NCBI GenBank assembly: GCA_030432695.1
Contig: JAUILN010000007.1
Coordinates: forward strand, 248,001 to 312,000
Reading direction: 5' to 3'
Length of the DNA stretch: 64,000 nucleotides
Origin: a bacterium
Lineage (GTDB): Bacteria; Planctomycetota; UBA1135; UBA2386
Part shown: positions 15,211-24,654 of the stretch, piece after piece
Position numbering within the stretch: position 1 is the first letter of the stretch
How the letters are laid out: each line of letters starts with the position of its first letter
Program-made: the position numbers and the translations under genes
The notes under the pieces: generated by a model
The model's database searches: none
What the model was told of the DNA's origin: nothing
The model's input: only the letters and a program-made list of their open reading frames with translations

Positions 15211-17147
15211 CGCGCCCTCAGCTCCACGCGACAGTCCAGGTAGGCGGCACCGAGACCGAGATCGGTGGCGCGCGCGGGGATCAGCACGTTGGCGCAGGTC
15301 CCGCGGTCGTAGCCGCCACCCTTCGGGACCAGTGCCACGTCGGGCCGCTGGCTGGCATCGAGTCTGAGCACTCCCGGCAGCGAACCGGCCTCCGCGACGA
15401 TCTCGACCGGATCCCCGTCTCCGAGACCGGCCGGCGCGGCATCGGGATGCACCGTGACCGGCAGGATCTCCGGCGCCCGCCCCGACCACTGCGAGGCCTG
15501 GGCCTCGATCGAGGAGTTGCTGAACAGCCAGAGACCATCGCGTTCGACCGGCTCGGGCGCGAAGCAGGTCTCGTCGACCGATCCGAGCAGCTGCACCTTG
15601 CCGTCAGGCGTGTCGACGCGGCGGTCGGCGAACAGCACCGGTCGGGCTTCCGGCTTGTGCACCACGCGTCGTTCGCGCAGGCGTGCCAGGTCGACGCCAT
15701 GCTTCGCCATCGGCGCGAGCAGCCGCTCCTTCCACTCGTCGATCGAGCCCGCGAGATGATCGCCGATGCCCAGACGTTCGGCGAGCTGTTGCAACAGGGC
15801 CACCTCCTGCAGGACGCCCTCGGGAGGATCGACCAACGGCCGCGACTCGCCCACGAAGTGGTGACCGTAGGCGGCGACCAGGTCGTCGTCCTCGAGCAGG
15901 GTCGGCACCGGCAACACCAGATCGGCGCGGCGCGCGGTGTCGGTGAGCAGCGGATCGACGACCACCACGAACTCGGTGCGCTCGATCGCCTCGGCGACCT
16001 TCGCGGCACCGGGCAACATGCACACCGGGTTGCCCGCGGTGATCCACATCGCCCGGATCGGCGGATCGCTGGCGGCGAGCACGTCCTCGCCGAGCAGCGG
16101 CTCACGGATCACGCGCGGTGGCGTGCGGCCCTCCACGAGCGCGCCGGCGTCGAAGCCGCGGCGGCGGGCGAAGTAGAACGAGCAGCCACCGCCCGACCGG
16201 AACAGATTGCCGGTCACCGCAGACAGGGCGTCCAGAGCCCGCACGATGGCGCCGCCGTGGCGGCGACGCTGCATGCCCCAGCCGACCAGGATCGCGGTCG
16301 GTCCGTCGGCCAGTCGGTCGGCGAGGTCGACGACCACGCCCGCCGGCACGCCCGCGAGCTCCGCCCAGGCTTCGACGCTGCGGGTCGTGACCAGCCGGCT
16401 CCAGTCGTCGAATCCGCTGCACGCCGCGAGGTCCAGTGGGTCGAAGGCGTGCTCGCGGCGCAGCAGTGCGGCGCCCACGCCGAGCGCGAGCGCCAGATCA
16501 CCGCCGGGGCGGGGCTGATGGTGTCTGTCGGCGAATGCCGTGCCCTTGTGCGAAATGGGATCGATCGCCACCAGAGCAGCCCCGGCAGCCCGCGCCTCCT
16601 TCAGGACCGGCACGAGGTGCACATTGCTGACGAACGGATTCTTGCCCCAGATCAGGACGTGCCGCGCATTGCGGAGGTCGTCCAGGTCATTGCTGTCCGA
16701 GATCCCGAAGTCCTCGATCTGGGCGGCCTCGCCGGCGCCGCTGCAGATGTCGCCGACCTTCGTCGCGCACGGGCCGAATCGCTCGAACAGTCGGTCGGCC
16801 ATGGCCTTGAGCAGGCCCAGGCTGCCGCCGGAGCGGTAATGGAAGATCGCCGCCGGCCCGGACTCGGCCCGGATCGCCAGGAGGCGCTCCGCGGCGACGT
16901 CGAGCGCCTCGGCCATCGTCACCGGCACGAGTTCCCCACCCTTGCGAAGCAGCGGCTGGGTGACCCTCGGAGTCGACCTGACGAACTCCGGGAAGCGGCT
17001 GGTCCGGAAACACAGGAAGCCGCGGGTCACCGGGTGGTCAGGCTGACCACGAAGGGACCGGATCTGCCCGTCCTCGACCTCGGCGAGCAACCCGCAGGCG
17101 TCCGGACAGTCGCGATTGCAGGTGCTGTGTCGGAGCTCCGCCGCCAT
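15207..17147 (-). CDS. Molybdopterin-dependent oxidoreductase (DMSO reductase superfamily)
   Basis: 646 residues. The N-terminal [4Fe-4S] binding region is STCNRDCPDACGLLAEVEDG ... RGFLC (four cysteines). Further hallmarks are WGKNPFVSNVH, AIDPISHKGTAF, WITAGNPVCMLPG and, near the end, TVHPDAAPAGLGDGD (molydopterin dinucleotide-binding domain). No twin-arginine signal, so a cytosolic catalytic subunit. There is no adjacent iron-sulfur or membrane subunit, so its electron partner is unknown; the substrate cannot be assigned. It is the first gene of a unit coupled to a nuclease, a helicase and a hydrolase, an unexpected partnership. Confidence 0.9.
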   Translation of the reverse strand: MAAELRHSTCNRDCPDACGLLAEVEDGQIRSLRGQPDHPVTRGFLCFRTSRFPEFVRSTPRVTQPLLRKGGELVPVTMAEALDVAAERLLAIRAESGPAAIFHYRSGGSLGLLKAMADRLFERFGPCATKVGDICSGAGEAAQIEDFGISDSNDLDDLRNARHVLIWGKNPFVSNVHLVPVLKEARAAGAALVAIDPISHKGTAFADRHHQPRPGGDLALALGVGAALLRREHAFDPLDLAACSGFDDWSRLVTTRSVEAWAELAGVPAGVVVDLADRLADGPTAILVGWGMQRRRHGGAIVRALDALSAVTGNLFRSGGGCSFYFARRRGFDAGALVEGRTPPRVIREPLLGEDVLAASDPPIRAMWITAGNPVCMLPGAAKVAEAIERTEFVVVVDPLLTDTARRADLVLPVPTLLEDDDLVAAYGHHFVGESRPLVDPPEGVLQEVALLQQLAERLGIGDHLAGSIDEWKERLLAPMAKHGVDLARLRERRVVHKPEARPVLFADRRVDTPDGKVQLLGSVDETCFAPEPVERDGLWLFSNSSIEAQASQWSGRAPEILPVTVHPDAAPAGLGDGDPVEIVAEAGSLPGVLRLDASQRPDVALVPKGGGYDRGTCANVLIPARATDLGLGAAYLDCRVELRAR

Positions 17148-17516
17148 CCGCCGGAGTCTAAGCCCCCGCCGTCGTGGAACGAACGGCTCGATCGATTACG
17201 ACCACACCGGATCGACATCCAGACACCGGAGGGGGCCGCCCTCGGGGCGTCGTGGAAAACCCGCATCGAAGCCCACCGATTCGGGCTCTCGGCAATCGAT
17301 ACCGCCCCGAATCGGCGTTTCTTGACGTGTTGAAAACACCCTAACGAATGTTCGGATCCATGCGCAGATTCGTGAGATCGCCGTTGGTCGCCCGCTTGCC
17401 GTCCCCATAGCGTCGCGTCGGTCGACAGGCGCTCGTCTCTGCCAGGACCTTCTCCGAAGGGGACGGCGCCCCACCACGACGCGTCCGACATCCCGTCTGG
17501 GAGGAGACAAGAACAG
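17148..17516. other. Intergenic region upstream of the porin gene
   Basis: 369 bp between divergent genes without a convincing ORF. It must hold promoters for the molybdoenzyme unit and the porin. TTGACG at about 17321 is a possible -35 box but no well-spaced -10 box is evident, and no Pho-box-like repeat was seen. Just before the porin start is a strong ribosome binding site (GGAGGAG, 17500-17506). Confidence 0.5.
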
Positions 17517-18902
17517 ATGAACCACTCGATCCGCATCGGCCTCGCAATGGCCGTCACTGCAGCGCTGGGCTTCGCCGACAATGGCGACAAGGCGAAGGAC
17601 AACGGTCCGAAGAACGGCCCGAACAACGACGGCACGGAGAAGAGCCGGACCGAATCGAACGAACTCCGCTCGTCGCTCTGGCGCGACGACGTCGTGATCT
17701 CCTACACGCCGGGCGCCGGCGTGACGTTCACCAGCGGTGGAGACAGCGAGGACAGCTCCAGCCTGAACATCAGCGGCCGATTGCACGCCAAGTTCTATTA
17801 CTACAACCAGGACAATGGCGCCGATACGGCGACCTTCCGAGCCCGCCGCATCCGCACCAACTTCGAAGGCCACGTCTTCAACAAGGACATCACCTACCGC
17901 GTGCAGCTCGACCACACCGGTCCGAGCCAGGTGATCGACACGTTCGCCGGCTGGCGCTTCTACAAGGACGACGACGGCTACATCAACCTGCGGCTCGGTC
18001 TGCAGAAGTTCGGTGGCGCGCTGCAGTTCGACACCGACACCCTGCACATGGAATTCGCCGAGCGCGCGATCGCGACTCGACTGTTCTCCGAGGCGCGAGG
18101 TCTCGGTGGCCGACTGATGGGCGCGCTGATGGCGAACGAGAACGGCAAGCGCAGCCTGTTCTGGCACGCCGGCGTGATGAACAACGACATCTCCGGTGGC
18201 GCCGCGCCGAACCAGCTCGGTCTGCCGGGCGTCACCAACCGCTACCTGGAGAACGAGCTCGGCAACAACAAGCTCAACTTCAACTTCGGCATCGACTTCT
18301 CACCGCAGGGCATGGAGGGCGACACCGAGAGCTGGAGCGAAGGTGACCTCGAGCACTCCGGCAACATGGAGTCGGTGTTCGGCGCCCAGTACTTCATCGG
18401 CCAGGACCGGATCGGCGGCGTCGACAACGACGTCAACATGCTGAATATCCACGGCGCGGTGAAGCTCGGCAGCGGGTTCGCGGCGCAGGGCGAGTACTTC
18501 ATGCGCAACGATGACCCGGCCGGCCCTGGCGATGCGGATTCGAACGGCTGGTACGCCCAGGCCTCCTACACCACCGCGCCGGGCAACGGCACGCAGTGGG
18601 CCTTCGGTGGCCGCGTCTCGATGGTCGACCTCGACGACGCGAACCCGGTGATGGGCGGGATCCCCGTCGAGTCGGACGCAGCTTGGGCTGCCTCGATGAC
18701 GAGGATGGACCAACAAGGCAACACGTTCTTCTTCAACCACGGAACCATCACCGAGCTGTCCGGCGTGGTCTCCGCGTACTACTTCAAGCACGCCCTGAAG
18801 ACCCAGATCCAGTACAGCTACTTCGACATCGATTCGTCCAACAACAACGTCGGCGATCAGAAGAACCACGAGGTCTCGCTGCTGTTCACCCTGGCGTTCT
18901 GA
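17517..18902 (+). CDS. Outer-membrane porin, OprO/OprP type
   Basis: 461 residues. Signal peptide (SIRIGLAMAVTAALGFA), then a Lys/Asn-rich linker (residues 20-50), then a beta-barrel domain of the phosphate-selective porin O/P family: SGRLHAKFYYYNQD, FRARRIRTNFEGHVFNKDITYRVQLD, LRLGLQKFGGALQFD. It ends with the aromatic C-terminal strand signature LLFTLAF that targets proteins to the BAM complex. The Gram-negative-type outer membrane this implies fits planctomycetes. Phosphate selectivity is not proven by the sequence. It is a single gene with its own strong ribosome binding site and a terminator-like hairpin after it. Confidence 0.88.
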   Translation: MNHSIRIGLAMAVTAALGFADNGDKAKDNGPKNGPNNDGTEKSRTESNELRSSLWRDDVVISYTPGAGVTFTSGGDSEDSSSLNISGRLHAKFYYYNQDNGADTATFRARRIRTNFEGHVFNKDITYRVQLDHTGPSQVIDTFAGWRFYKDDDGYINLRLGLQKFGGALQFDTDTLHMEFAERAIATRLFSEARGLGGRLMGALMANENGKRSLFWHAGVMNNDISGGAAPNQLGLPGVTNRYLENELGNNKLNFNFGIDFSPQGMEGDTESWSEGDLEHSGNMESVFGAQYFIGQDRIGGVDNDVNMLNIHGAVKLGSGFAAQGEYFMRNDDPAGPGDADSNGWYAQASYTTAPGNGTQWAFGGRVSMVDLDDANPVMGGIPVESDAAWAASMTRMDQQGNTFFFNHGTITELSGVVSAYYFKHALKTQIQYSYFDIDSSNNNVGDQKNHEVSLLFTLAF

Positions 18903-18954
18903 TCGGAACGAACCCGATCTGCGCGCGGCCGGCGACGAGCCGCAGCGCCCCCGA

Positions 18955-18988
18955 GGAGGCGGCCCCCGCACACGCGGCGGCCGCCTCC
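18955..18988 (+). terminator. GC-rich hairpin after the porin gene
   Basis: Perfect 10-bp arms GGAGGCGGCC (18955-18964) and GGCCGCCTCC (18979-18988) with a 14-nt loop, 53 bp after the porin stop. No T-run follows, so it is a stem-loop terminator candidate rather than a classical intrinsic terminator. Confidence 0.5.
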
Positions 18989-19188
18989 GGTCGTATCGGG
19001 AAGATCCAGGAGTTCGACGGCGTCCGTGCGGAGACCCGCGGCGACGAGCAGAGCGATCTCGCTCCCCGCAGAACCTCGGGAGTCCGCGACGGATCGCCAC
19101 GCCGCCGCGTATCCTGATCGAACGCATCCAGCACCGGAACCCGGGCCGGGCAGCACTCCCGACGCGAGTCACCGGCAGCAGGAATCCG

Positions 19189-22100
19189 ATGGAGCCCGTG
19201 ATCTGCCCAGAACCGAGACATCCGCTCGCGACCCGCATCGCCCTGGCGGCACTCACTGGGATGATCGTCGCGTGCCACGGCGCGACCCCGGACCATGACT
19301 CCGCATCGCTCGAGGAACTGGTCGACGACGCGGCGCGCCAGGAGATCCGGTGCCACCTCGACGAGGAACTCGGCTCCTACGTCGTCGAACTGCGCGTCCC
19401 CAGCAGATCATCGCGCTTCGGAGTGCCCGACTCGGTGCGCTGCACCGGCATCGTGGTCGACGACGGCAAGAACCGGGAGGTGGTCCGGTTCGACGAGGCC
19501 GAGACCGAACCCGGCGAGCGCGTCCCCTCACCACGCAACCGCGCGGGCGCCGGACCACCGCCGGACGTGCTTCGCGTCCCGACCGTACCCGGCTCCGGGC
19601 ACGACGTGTCCCTCGAGATCTCGCCCGATCCCCACGGCGGCTTCCATGTGCGAGTCCGCGATCGCATCACGCTGCGGCGTTCCGTCGCCGGAGTGGAGCT
19701 GATCTGGGAGTTCCCCGAGCGGCTGTCGCGCTGCGAGGTGTTGGCGCCGGATCCCCAGCCGACCCCTGGCCGAGAGGAACTCTGCGGTCTGGACGAGACG
19801 TTTCGCCACGGCGCCGCCATGGTGCGCTGTGGACCGAGCGCGGTCACGTTGCACGCAGACCTCGATCAGCTGGCAAACGATCGGCTGTTGCCCTCGGTGC
19901 TTCGCGTCGAAGGCGTGGGCCGGCACACGCACGTCGTCCACGGGCTGCGCGCACCCGGTGGCGCGGTCTCGCTACGCGACGAGGTCCTGAGCTTCGCGCA
20001 CCGCGTGCAGTTCGTCGCCGACGCCCCGGCCGACCTCCGCGCCGCTACCATCGACGCCACCTGGAGCGAGCGCGTTCCCGAACTGCTCGGCCGCTCGCCG
20101 GCACCGTTGGACGGCTCCCTTGGCCTCGACGACCTCGCCGACGAGATCCTGGGCGGCATCCGCCGTCGCCCGACGATCCTGCTCGACCGCCGCGCGGGCC
20201 GCATCGAGGTCGCCCCCGACTACCAGGACGAATTCAGCGCGAGCATCGTCCTCGGGCTGGACGGCCATTTCCTCCTCGACGCCGAGGCCATGGCACGCGC
20301 CGGCCACCGCAAGCAGGACGCCGAACTCCTGCGCCGCGGCCGCGACGCGGCGGAGTTCGCGCTCGCGGCCAGCTGGCGCTCCGGACTTGCGCCGTACGGC
20401 TGGAGCCGACGAAGCGGCTGGGAGCGCTGGCTCGAGTCCGACCCGCACGGCTCCAGTCCGAGTTCGTATCGGGCGGCCGACTCGGCGTGGATCCTGCTGC
20501 GCCTTGCGTCGATCGCCGAAGTCGTGCCCGAGATCCGGGAGCGGGTCGACGCCCGCGCCGAGGACTTCGCCGGTTTCCTGCTCCAGAACCAACTGACCGA
20601 TCCTCGCCGCGCGGGCACGATCCCTGCCTACTACGAGTCGACCTGGCTCGCGCCGGCCGACGGCGAACGATGGACTTCCGCGGCGCACCAGGCGTTCCTC
20701 TGCTGGTTCCTCGCCGACCACATGGTTCGTCGCCACCGCGACGACCCGAAGCTGGCAAGGGCCCTCGACGGCGCGTTCGTTCTGGTGCGCTCCGCAGTCC
20801 TCGACCGCCGCGCCGTAGCCTTCGAGAGCGACTCCAACGAAGGGCGCGGATCGACCCTGGCCCTCACCGCAGCGTGCCGCGCCGCGGCGCTGATCGTTCG
20901 GGCACAGTCCTCGCCGACCGGACCGTCGCCGGCAGCGCCGCCCGTCGAGTCAGCGGGCGGGAGGCCGGCGCCCGCCGCTCCGGCACCCGCTGCACCGATG
21001 CCCACCACGCCCGACGCAAGAGCAGTCGTGCAGGCCTGCACCGAGGCGCTTGCCGAACTGCAGTCCTGCTGGTCTCCGCCATGGCGAACCGACGCGGTGG
21101 TCGGCGGCTTCGCCCACGACGACGGTTCTCCGGACTGGAACAGCGCGGCGACTCCTCACGCGGCGGTCGCGATGCTGGAGGGGTGGCACCTGCTCGGAGG
21201 TCGCAGCAGGCTGGAGCGAGCCGCCACCGGTCTGCGAGCCGGACTCCTGTCGACCGCGCCCGGCGCCGGCCTTGCGGTGATCGAGCGGGTCCAAGCGGAA
21301 CTCGGCCACGCGGTCGCGGAGATTTCCGAGGGCTACGCAGCGACCTTCACGACCGCGTGGTTCGAGAAGGCCTCGGCGCAGCCGGGCGGGCGGATCGCGC
21401 TCGCACCAACGATCTGGAAGGGTGGACCGTCGTCCGTCAGGGTCAGGCTCGTCGACCGCTCCGGCGCGGTCCCGGCCGGCGTCACGGTCGGCGATCAACG
21501 CTTCGATCTGCCGGCTTCCCCTGCAGCCCCGGTGGTCGAGGTTCCGACCCGAACCGTGCCGAAGCTCGACTATGCCCCTCCCACCGCGCTGCGCACGGAC
21601 TCGACGTGGATACCCCGGGCCCGCTACTCGGGACCGATCGACGAAGCGCACTTCACCGTGCGCATCGCCGACCCACTCGGCCGCGAGGAGGCCATCGCGC
21701 TCCTTCCCGACGCCGACCACCCCGGCCTGCTGACGGGCGTGGTTCCCTTCGTGCCGAACCTCGACTGGGACGGTCGTCTGCTGCGCACCGACCTGGTCTG
21801 CGAACTCCCCGGACGCCGCACCCTGCACCCGCTGCGGGCAGCGCGCGAGATCGTCCTCGGCGCATTCGACAGCATCGAGTTCGGCAACTCGCTGGAGTTC
21901 GGCGTGCGGGCGGAACCTGCAGCGCACACCGTGTTGCGCTTCCCCTCGGGCCGCGAGAATGCGCGTCGACTCGACCCGGCCGTGCCCCTGGAGGTGAACC
22001 TCGCCGTGCCACCCGACTCGCCGTCGGTCACGCTGCGCCTGCGGATCTCCGGCGAGCTGCGCATCACGGCCGGAGACCGCGAGGTCTTCGAGACCAGTCC

Positions 22101-24228
22101 TGCGCCGAGCGACGCGCCACGCACCGTGGAAGTCGAACTCGCCGACCCCAGGTTGTGGCACAGCCCGTCGACCGAGGAGCCACCGAAGGGCCTCCGGCTC
22201 GAACTGACCAGGATCCCGAACGCCGCCGAATCGTCGATCGCCCGGCTCGAGTGGCGGAGCGCGCTACCGCCGACGCCTCGACCGTCGATGCCGATCTCGA
22301 TCGCCGAGCCCGAGCCGAGGGTGCCGAGCCGCATCGACGCCCTGATCGTCCCCCTGTGCCCGCCAGAACCGGCGTTGTGGGTCGAATCCGAACCTCTGCG
22401 CCAGGCGTTCTTCGCCGGCCCCGAGTATCGCGTCGTGCGTGCAGCCGACGGCAAGGACGCCCTCACCGCCGGCTCGGCCCGGGAGTGGCTCAAGGCCCTT
22501 TCGGGCGGCCTCACCTCCCTGGAGGGCGAGGTGCTGGAACGGATCGTCACCGATCCGACCGCGTTCGAGTCCCCACCCGCACGCCTCACCGCTGCGATGC
22601 CGCATCTCCGCGGCGCGATCGCCCAGCGTGCCGAGATCCCGGACCTCGTGATCCTCGTCACGGCGTCGGCCGACCTCCGCGGCGCGCGCTACGACCTCCT
22701 CCAGACAATCGGCGAGCTGCACCCGCGGGCCGCTCGGCCACGGCCCGTGATCGTCATGGAGCTTCCTGCAGGCGAACCACCGGCCTGCGGCGATCTGGTC
22801 GAGGCGCTGCTCGATGCCCTCGGGGTTCTGCAGCACTACGACGATCCCGTCGACGGCAACCTGGGCGCACTGGCGCTGACCGGCAGTGCCACGCCATGCC
22901 ACCAGCCACCCGCGCCGGTCGGACTCAACCTGGAACGCGCCGGTTGGATCGACGTGCTCCGAGCGGGTGACCGCGCCTCGGCGCCTGACAGCGTGGTGCT
23001 GGCGCCGCTGGTCCGCGGCAGGGTGGCACTGGAATGCAGCACCGACGATCTGCCGCGCGGTGAACGACTGTGGTTCGAAGCGCGCGGTGCGGTGCCGGCC
23101 GAGGGCCTGCTCGCCAACCACCACGGTCTCCTCCTCCTGCGCCGGTTCGAAGCGCGATCGCGCCCGACCTACGCGGCCCTCGACGGCCAGGTCGTGCGCC
23201 CCGAGTTCGTGCGCATCCCGGCAGGTTCGAGCGAGGCCACCGCGCCGTTCCGCCCGGGAACCCCCGCCGACCTGCTACCATCGATCTCACGGCTCGACGG
23301 CCGATCGCGTCCTTCGATCGCCAACGTCGAAGGAGAGGCGCCTTGGCACTTCCGCGACGTGAGGTGCCGCGAAGACGGCATCTGCGAATTCACTCCGGTG
23401 TGGCAGGGCGCGGAACTCCTGGACCCGACGAACCCGCCCACCGCGCACCATCGGAACGCAGGTGGCGAACCGATGCCGCTGGAGCTGGACGGCGTCGACC
23501 GCCGCGGGCTCGGCAGTGCAGGATTCGACGGCAGCACGCTGCGACTCGCACCCACCGCTCCGGGCACCGACTTCGAGGTGTCGCTGCGTCGTGCCGACCA
23601 CCGGGGTCCGGCCCGCGCATTCGTCGATCTGCAGGTCGCATCGGCACCGGCCAGGCTACGGATCTCGAGCGCCGGCCGAATCCTGCTCGAAGCGGTACTG
23701 CCACCGGGAGCGCGCTGGGCCGAGTGCCTGCTACCGCCCTCCGACGAAGCCCGGTCGCTGGATATCACGGTCGCGGCGATCGACGGCCCGACAGTCCTGG
23801 CGTTGCGTCGCGTGACGACCGTGCCGGTGGAGGTAGCCCGCACCGCGTTACGTGACCTGGATCAGGTGACTGCGTTCCTGTTCGACGGGACGATGGCCCC
23901 AGCTGCCGCGCTGCCAGCCGACGGCCGACGCATCGAGGTCCCGGTCTTGCTGCCGAAGGGCGAGTCGGCGCTGACCCTGCGAGCGTCCCTGCCGGCTGGC
24001 GCCAAGACACCGATCCGACTCTCCGCGACGCTGCGCGAGTTCGAGTCCGGCGCTTCGATCCCGATCCTCCGCGGGCTGGCGCTCGAGCCGACCGCCGAGA
24101 GCGGCATCCTCCGCCTCCGCGCCCAGCTTCCCGCTCGCGACGAAGACCGTGCCGCCGTCCTGGAGATCTGGGCCGAGGGTGCCGAAGGGGGTCTGCTCGC
24201 GATCCCGGATCTGGCGATCGCTCGCTGA
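19189..24228 (+). CDS. Very large probable lipoprotein of unknown function (1679 aa)
   Basis: Begins with a basic/hydrophobic stretch (RIALAALTGMIVAC) that reads as a lipoprotein signal with Cys at about residue 29. Residues about 30-320 are beta-rich. Residues about 330-560 are rich in amphipathic helices (FLLDAEAMARAGHRKQDAELL; WILLRLASIAEVVPEIRERVD) and could be an alpha/alpha-toroid such as those in glycoside hydrolases and lyases, but no catalytic motif is recognisable. A Pro/Ala linker lies near residues 570-605. The rest (to 1679) reads as repeated beta-sandwich segments, with one more alpha/beta stretch near residues 1045-1220. Lysine is scarce throughout. No family recognised. It converges on fliN and stands alone. 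Confidence 0.85.
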   Translation: MEPVICPEPRHPLATRIALAALTGMIVACHGATPDHDSASLEELVDDAARQEIRCHLDEELGSYVVELRVPSRSSRFGVPDSVRCTGIVVDDGKNREVVRFDEAETEPGERVPSPRNRAGAGPPPDVLRVPTVPGSGHDVSLEISPDPHGGFHVRVRDRITLRRSVAGVELIWEFPERLSRCEVLAPDPQPTPGREELCGLDETFRHGAAMVRCGPSAVTLHADLDQLANDRLLPSVLRVEGVGRHTHVVHGLRAPGGAVSLRDEVLSFAHRVQFVADAPADLRAATIDATWSERVPELLGRSPAPLDGSLGLDDLADEILGGIRRRPTILLDRRAGRIEVAPDYQDEFSASIVLGLDGHFLLDAEAMARAGHRKQDAELLRRGRDAAEFALAASWRSGLAPYGWSRRSGWERWLESDPHGSSPSSYRAADSAWILLRLASIAEVVPEIRERVDARAEDFAGFLLQNQLTDPRRAGTIPAYYESTWLAPADGERWTSAAHQAFLCWFLADHMVRRHRDDPKLARALDGAFVLVRSAVLDRRAVAFESDSNEGRGSTLALTAACRAAALIVRAQSSPTGPSPAAPPVESAGGRPAPAAPAPAAPMPTTPDARAVVQACTEALAELQSCWSPPWRTDAVVGGFAHDDGSPDWNSAATPHAAVAMLEGWHLLGGRSRLERAATGLRAGLLSTAPGAGLAVIERVQAELGHAVAEISEGYAATFTTAWFEKASAQPGGRIALAPTIWKGGPSSVRVRLVDRSGAVPAGVTVGDQRFDLPASPAAPVVEVPTRTVPKLDYAPPTALRTDSTWIPRARYSGPIDEAHFTVRIADPLGREEAIALLPDADHPGLLTGVVPFVPNLDWDGRLLRTDLVCELPGRRTLHPLRAAREIVLGAFDSIEFGNSLEFGVRAEPAAHTVLRFPSGRENARRLDPAVPLEVNLAVPPDSPSVTLRLRISGELRITAGDREVFETSPAPSDAPRTVEVELADPRLWHSPSTEEPPKGLRLELTRIPNAAESSIARLEWRSALPPTPRPSMPISIAEPEPRVPSRIDALIVPLCPPEPALWVESEPLRQAFFAGPEYRVVRAADGKDALTAGSAREWLKALSGGLTSLEGEVLERIVTDPTAFESPPARLTAAMPHLRGAIAQRAEIPDLVILVTASADLRGARYDLLQTIGELHPRAARPRPVIVMELPAGEPPACGDLVEALLDALGVLQHYDDPVDGNLGALALTGSATPCHQPPAPVGLNLERAGWIDVLRAGDRASAPDSVVLAPLVRGRVALECSTDDLPRGERLWFEARGAVPAEGLLANHHGLLLLRRFEARSRPTYAALDGQVVRPEFVRIPAGSSEATAPFRPGTPADLLPSISRLDGRSRPSIANVEGEAPWHFRDVRCREDGICEFTPVWQGAELLDPTNPPTAHHRNAGGEPMPLELDGVDRRGLGSAGFDGSTLRLAPTAPGTDFEVSLRRADHRGPARAFVDLQVASAPARLRISSAGRILLEAVLPPGARWAECLLPPSDEARSLDITVAAIDGPTVLALRRVTTVPVEVARTALRDLDQVTAFLFDGTMAPAAALPADGRRIEVPVLLPKGESALTLRASLPAGAKTPIRLSATLREFESGASIPILRGLALEPTAESGILRLRAQLPARDEDRAAVLEIWAEGAEGGLLAIPDLAIAR

Positions 24229-24264
24229 TTCGGATCCGACGGGAGGGTGCGCCGGGCGGTCGCC

Positions 24265-24654
24265 TCAGCGCAGCGATTCGAGCCGTTCGCGCGCGTCGAC
24301 GATCCGGGTGATCCGGAGCCCGTAGCAGTCGTCGACCATCACGACCTCGCCGCGCGCGATCAGCTTGCCGTTGACGCGGAGGTCGACCGGATCCTCGGCC
24401 TTCTTGTCGAGCCGGACGACGCGGCCCGGCACCAGGTCGAGAACCTCGTCCAGAGTCATCCGCGTGGCCCCCACTTCGACGGTGACCGGCACCTGTACAT
24501 CGAGCAAGAGGTCGAGATTGCGCGCCGCTTCGCCGGTGTCGCGCTCCGCCGCGCCCAGCGCGGCAGCGGCCTGCTCCGCTGCGAACTCGCCGAATTCCAC
24601 CGCGGAGATCGGCGACGAGGGGAACGGAGGATTGTCGTCGTGAGGATCCATCAT
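24265..24654 (-). CDS. fliN: Flagellar motor switch protein FliN
   Basis: 129 residues, C-ring component that works with FliG and FliM and docks the export ATPase complex. The C-terminal SpoA domain is clear: LLLDVQVPVTVEVGATRMTL, VLDLVPGRVVRLDKKAEDPVDLRVNGKLIARGEVV, ending RITRIVDARERL. The first 45 residues are a variable linker. The ATG overlaps the fliM stop (ATGA). It is the last gene of the basal-body operon; 36 bp later it meets the convergent 1679-residue protein gene. Confidence 0.95.
   Translation of the reverse strand: MMDPHDDNPPFPSSPISAVEFGEFAAEQAAAALGAAERDTGEAARNLDLLLDVQVPVTVEVGATRMTLDEVLDLVPGRVVRLDKKAEDPVDLRVNGKLIARGEVVMVDDCYGLRITRIVDARERLESLR

Noticed and set aside
19350..22970. 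A 1206-codon open frame on the plus strand
   Set aside because: Arg/Pro-rich low-complexity translation in a shifted frame of the 1679-residue protein gene, without signal or domain.
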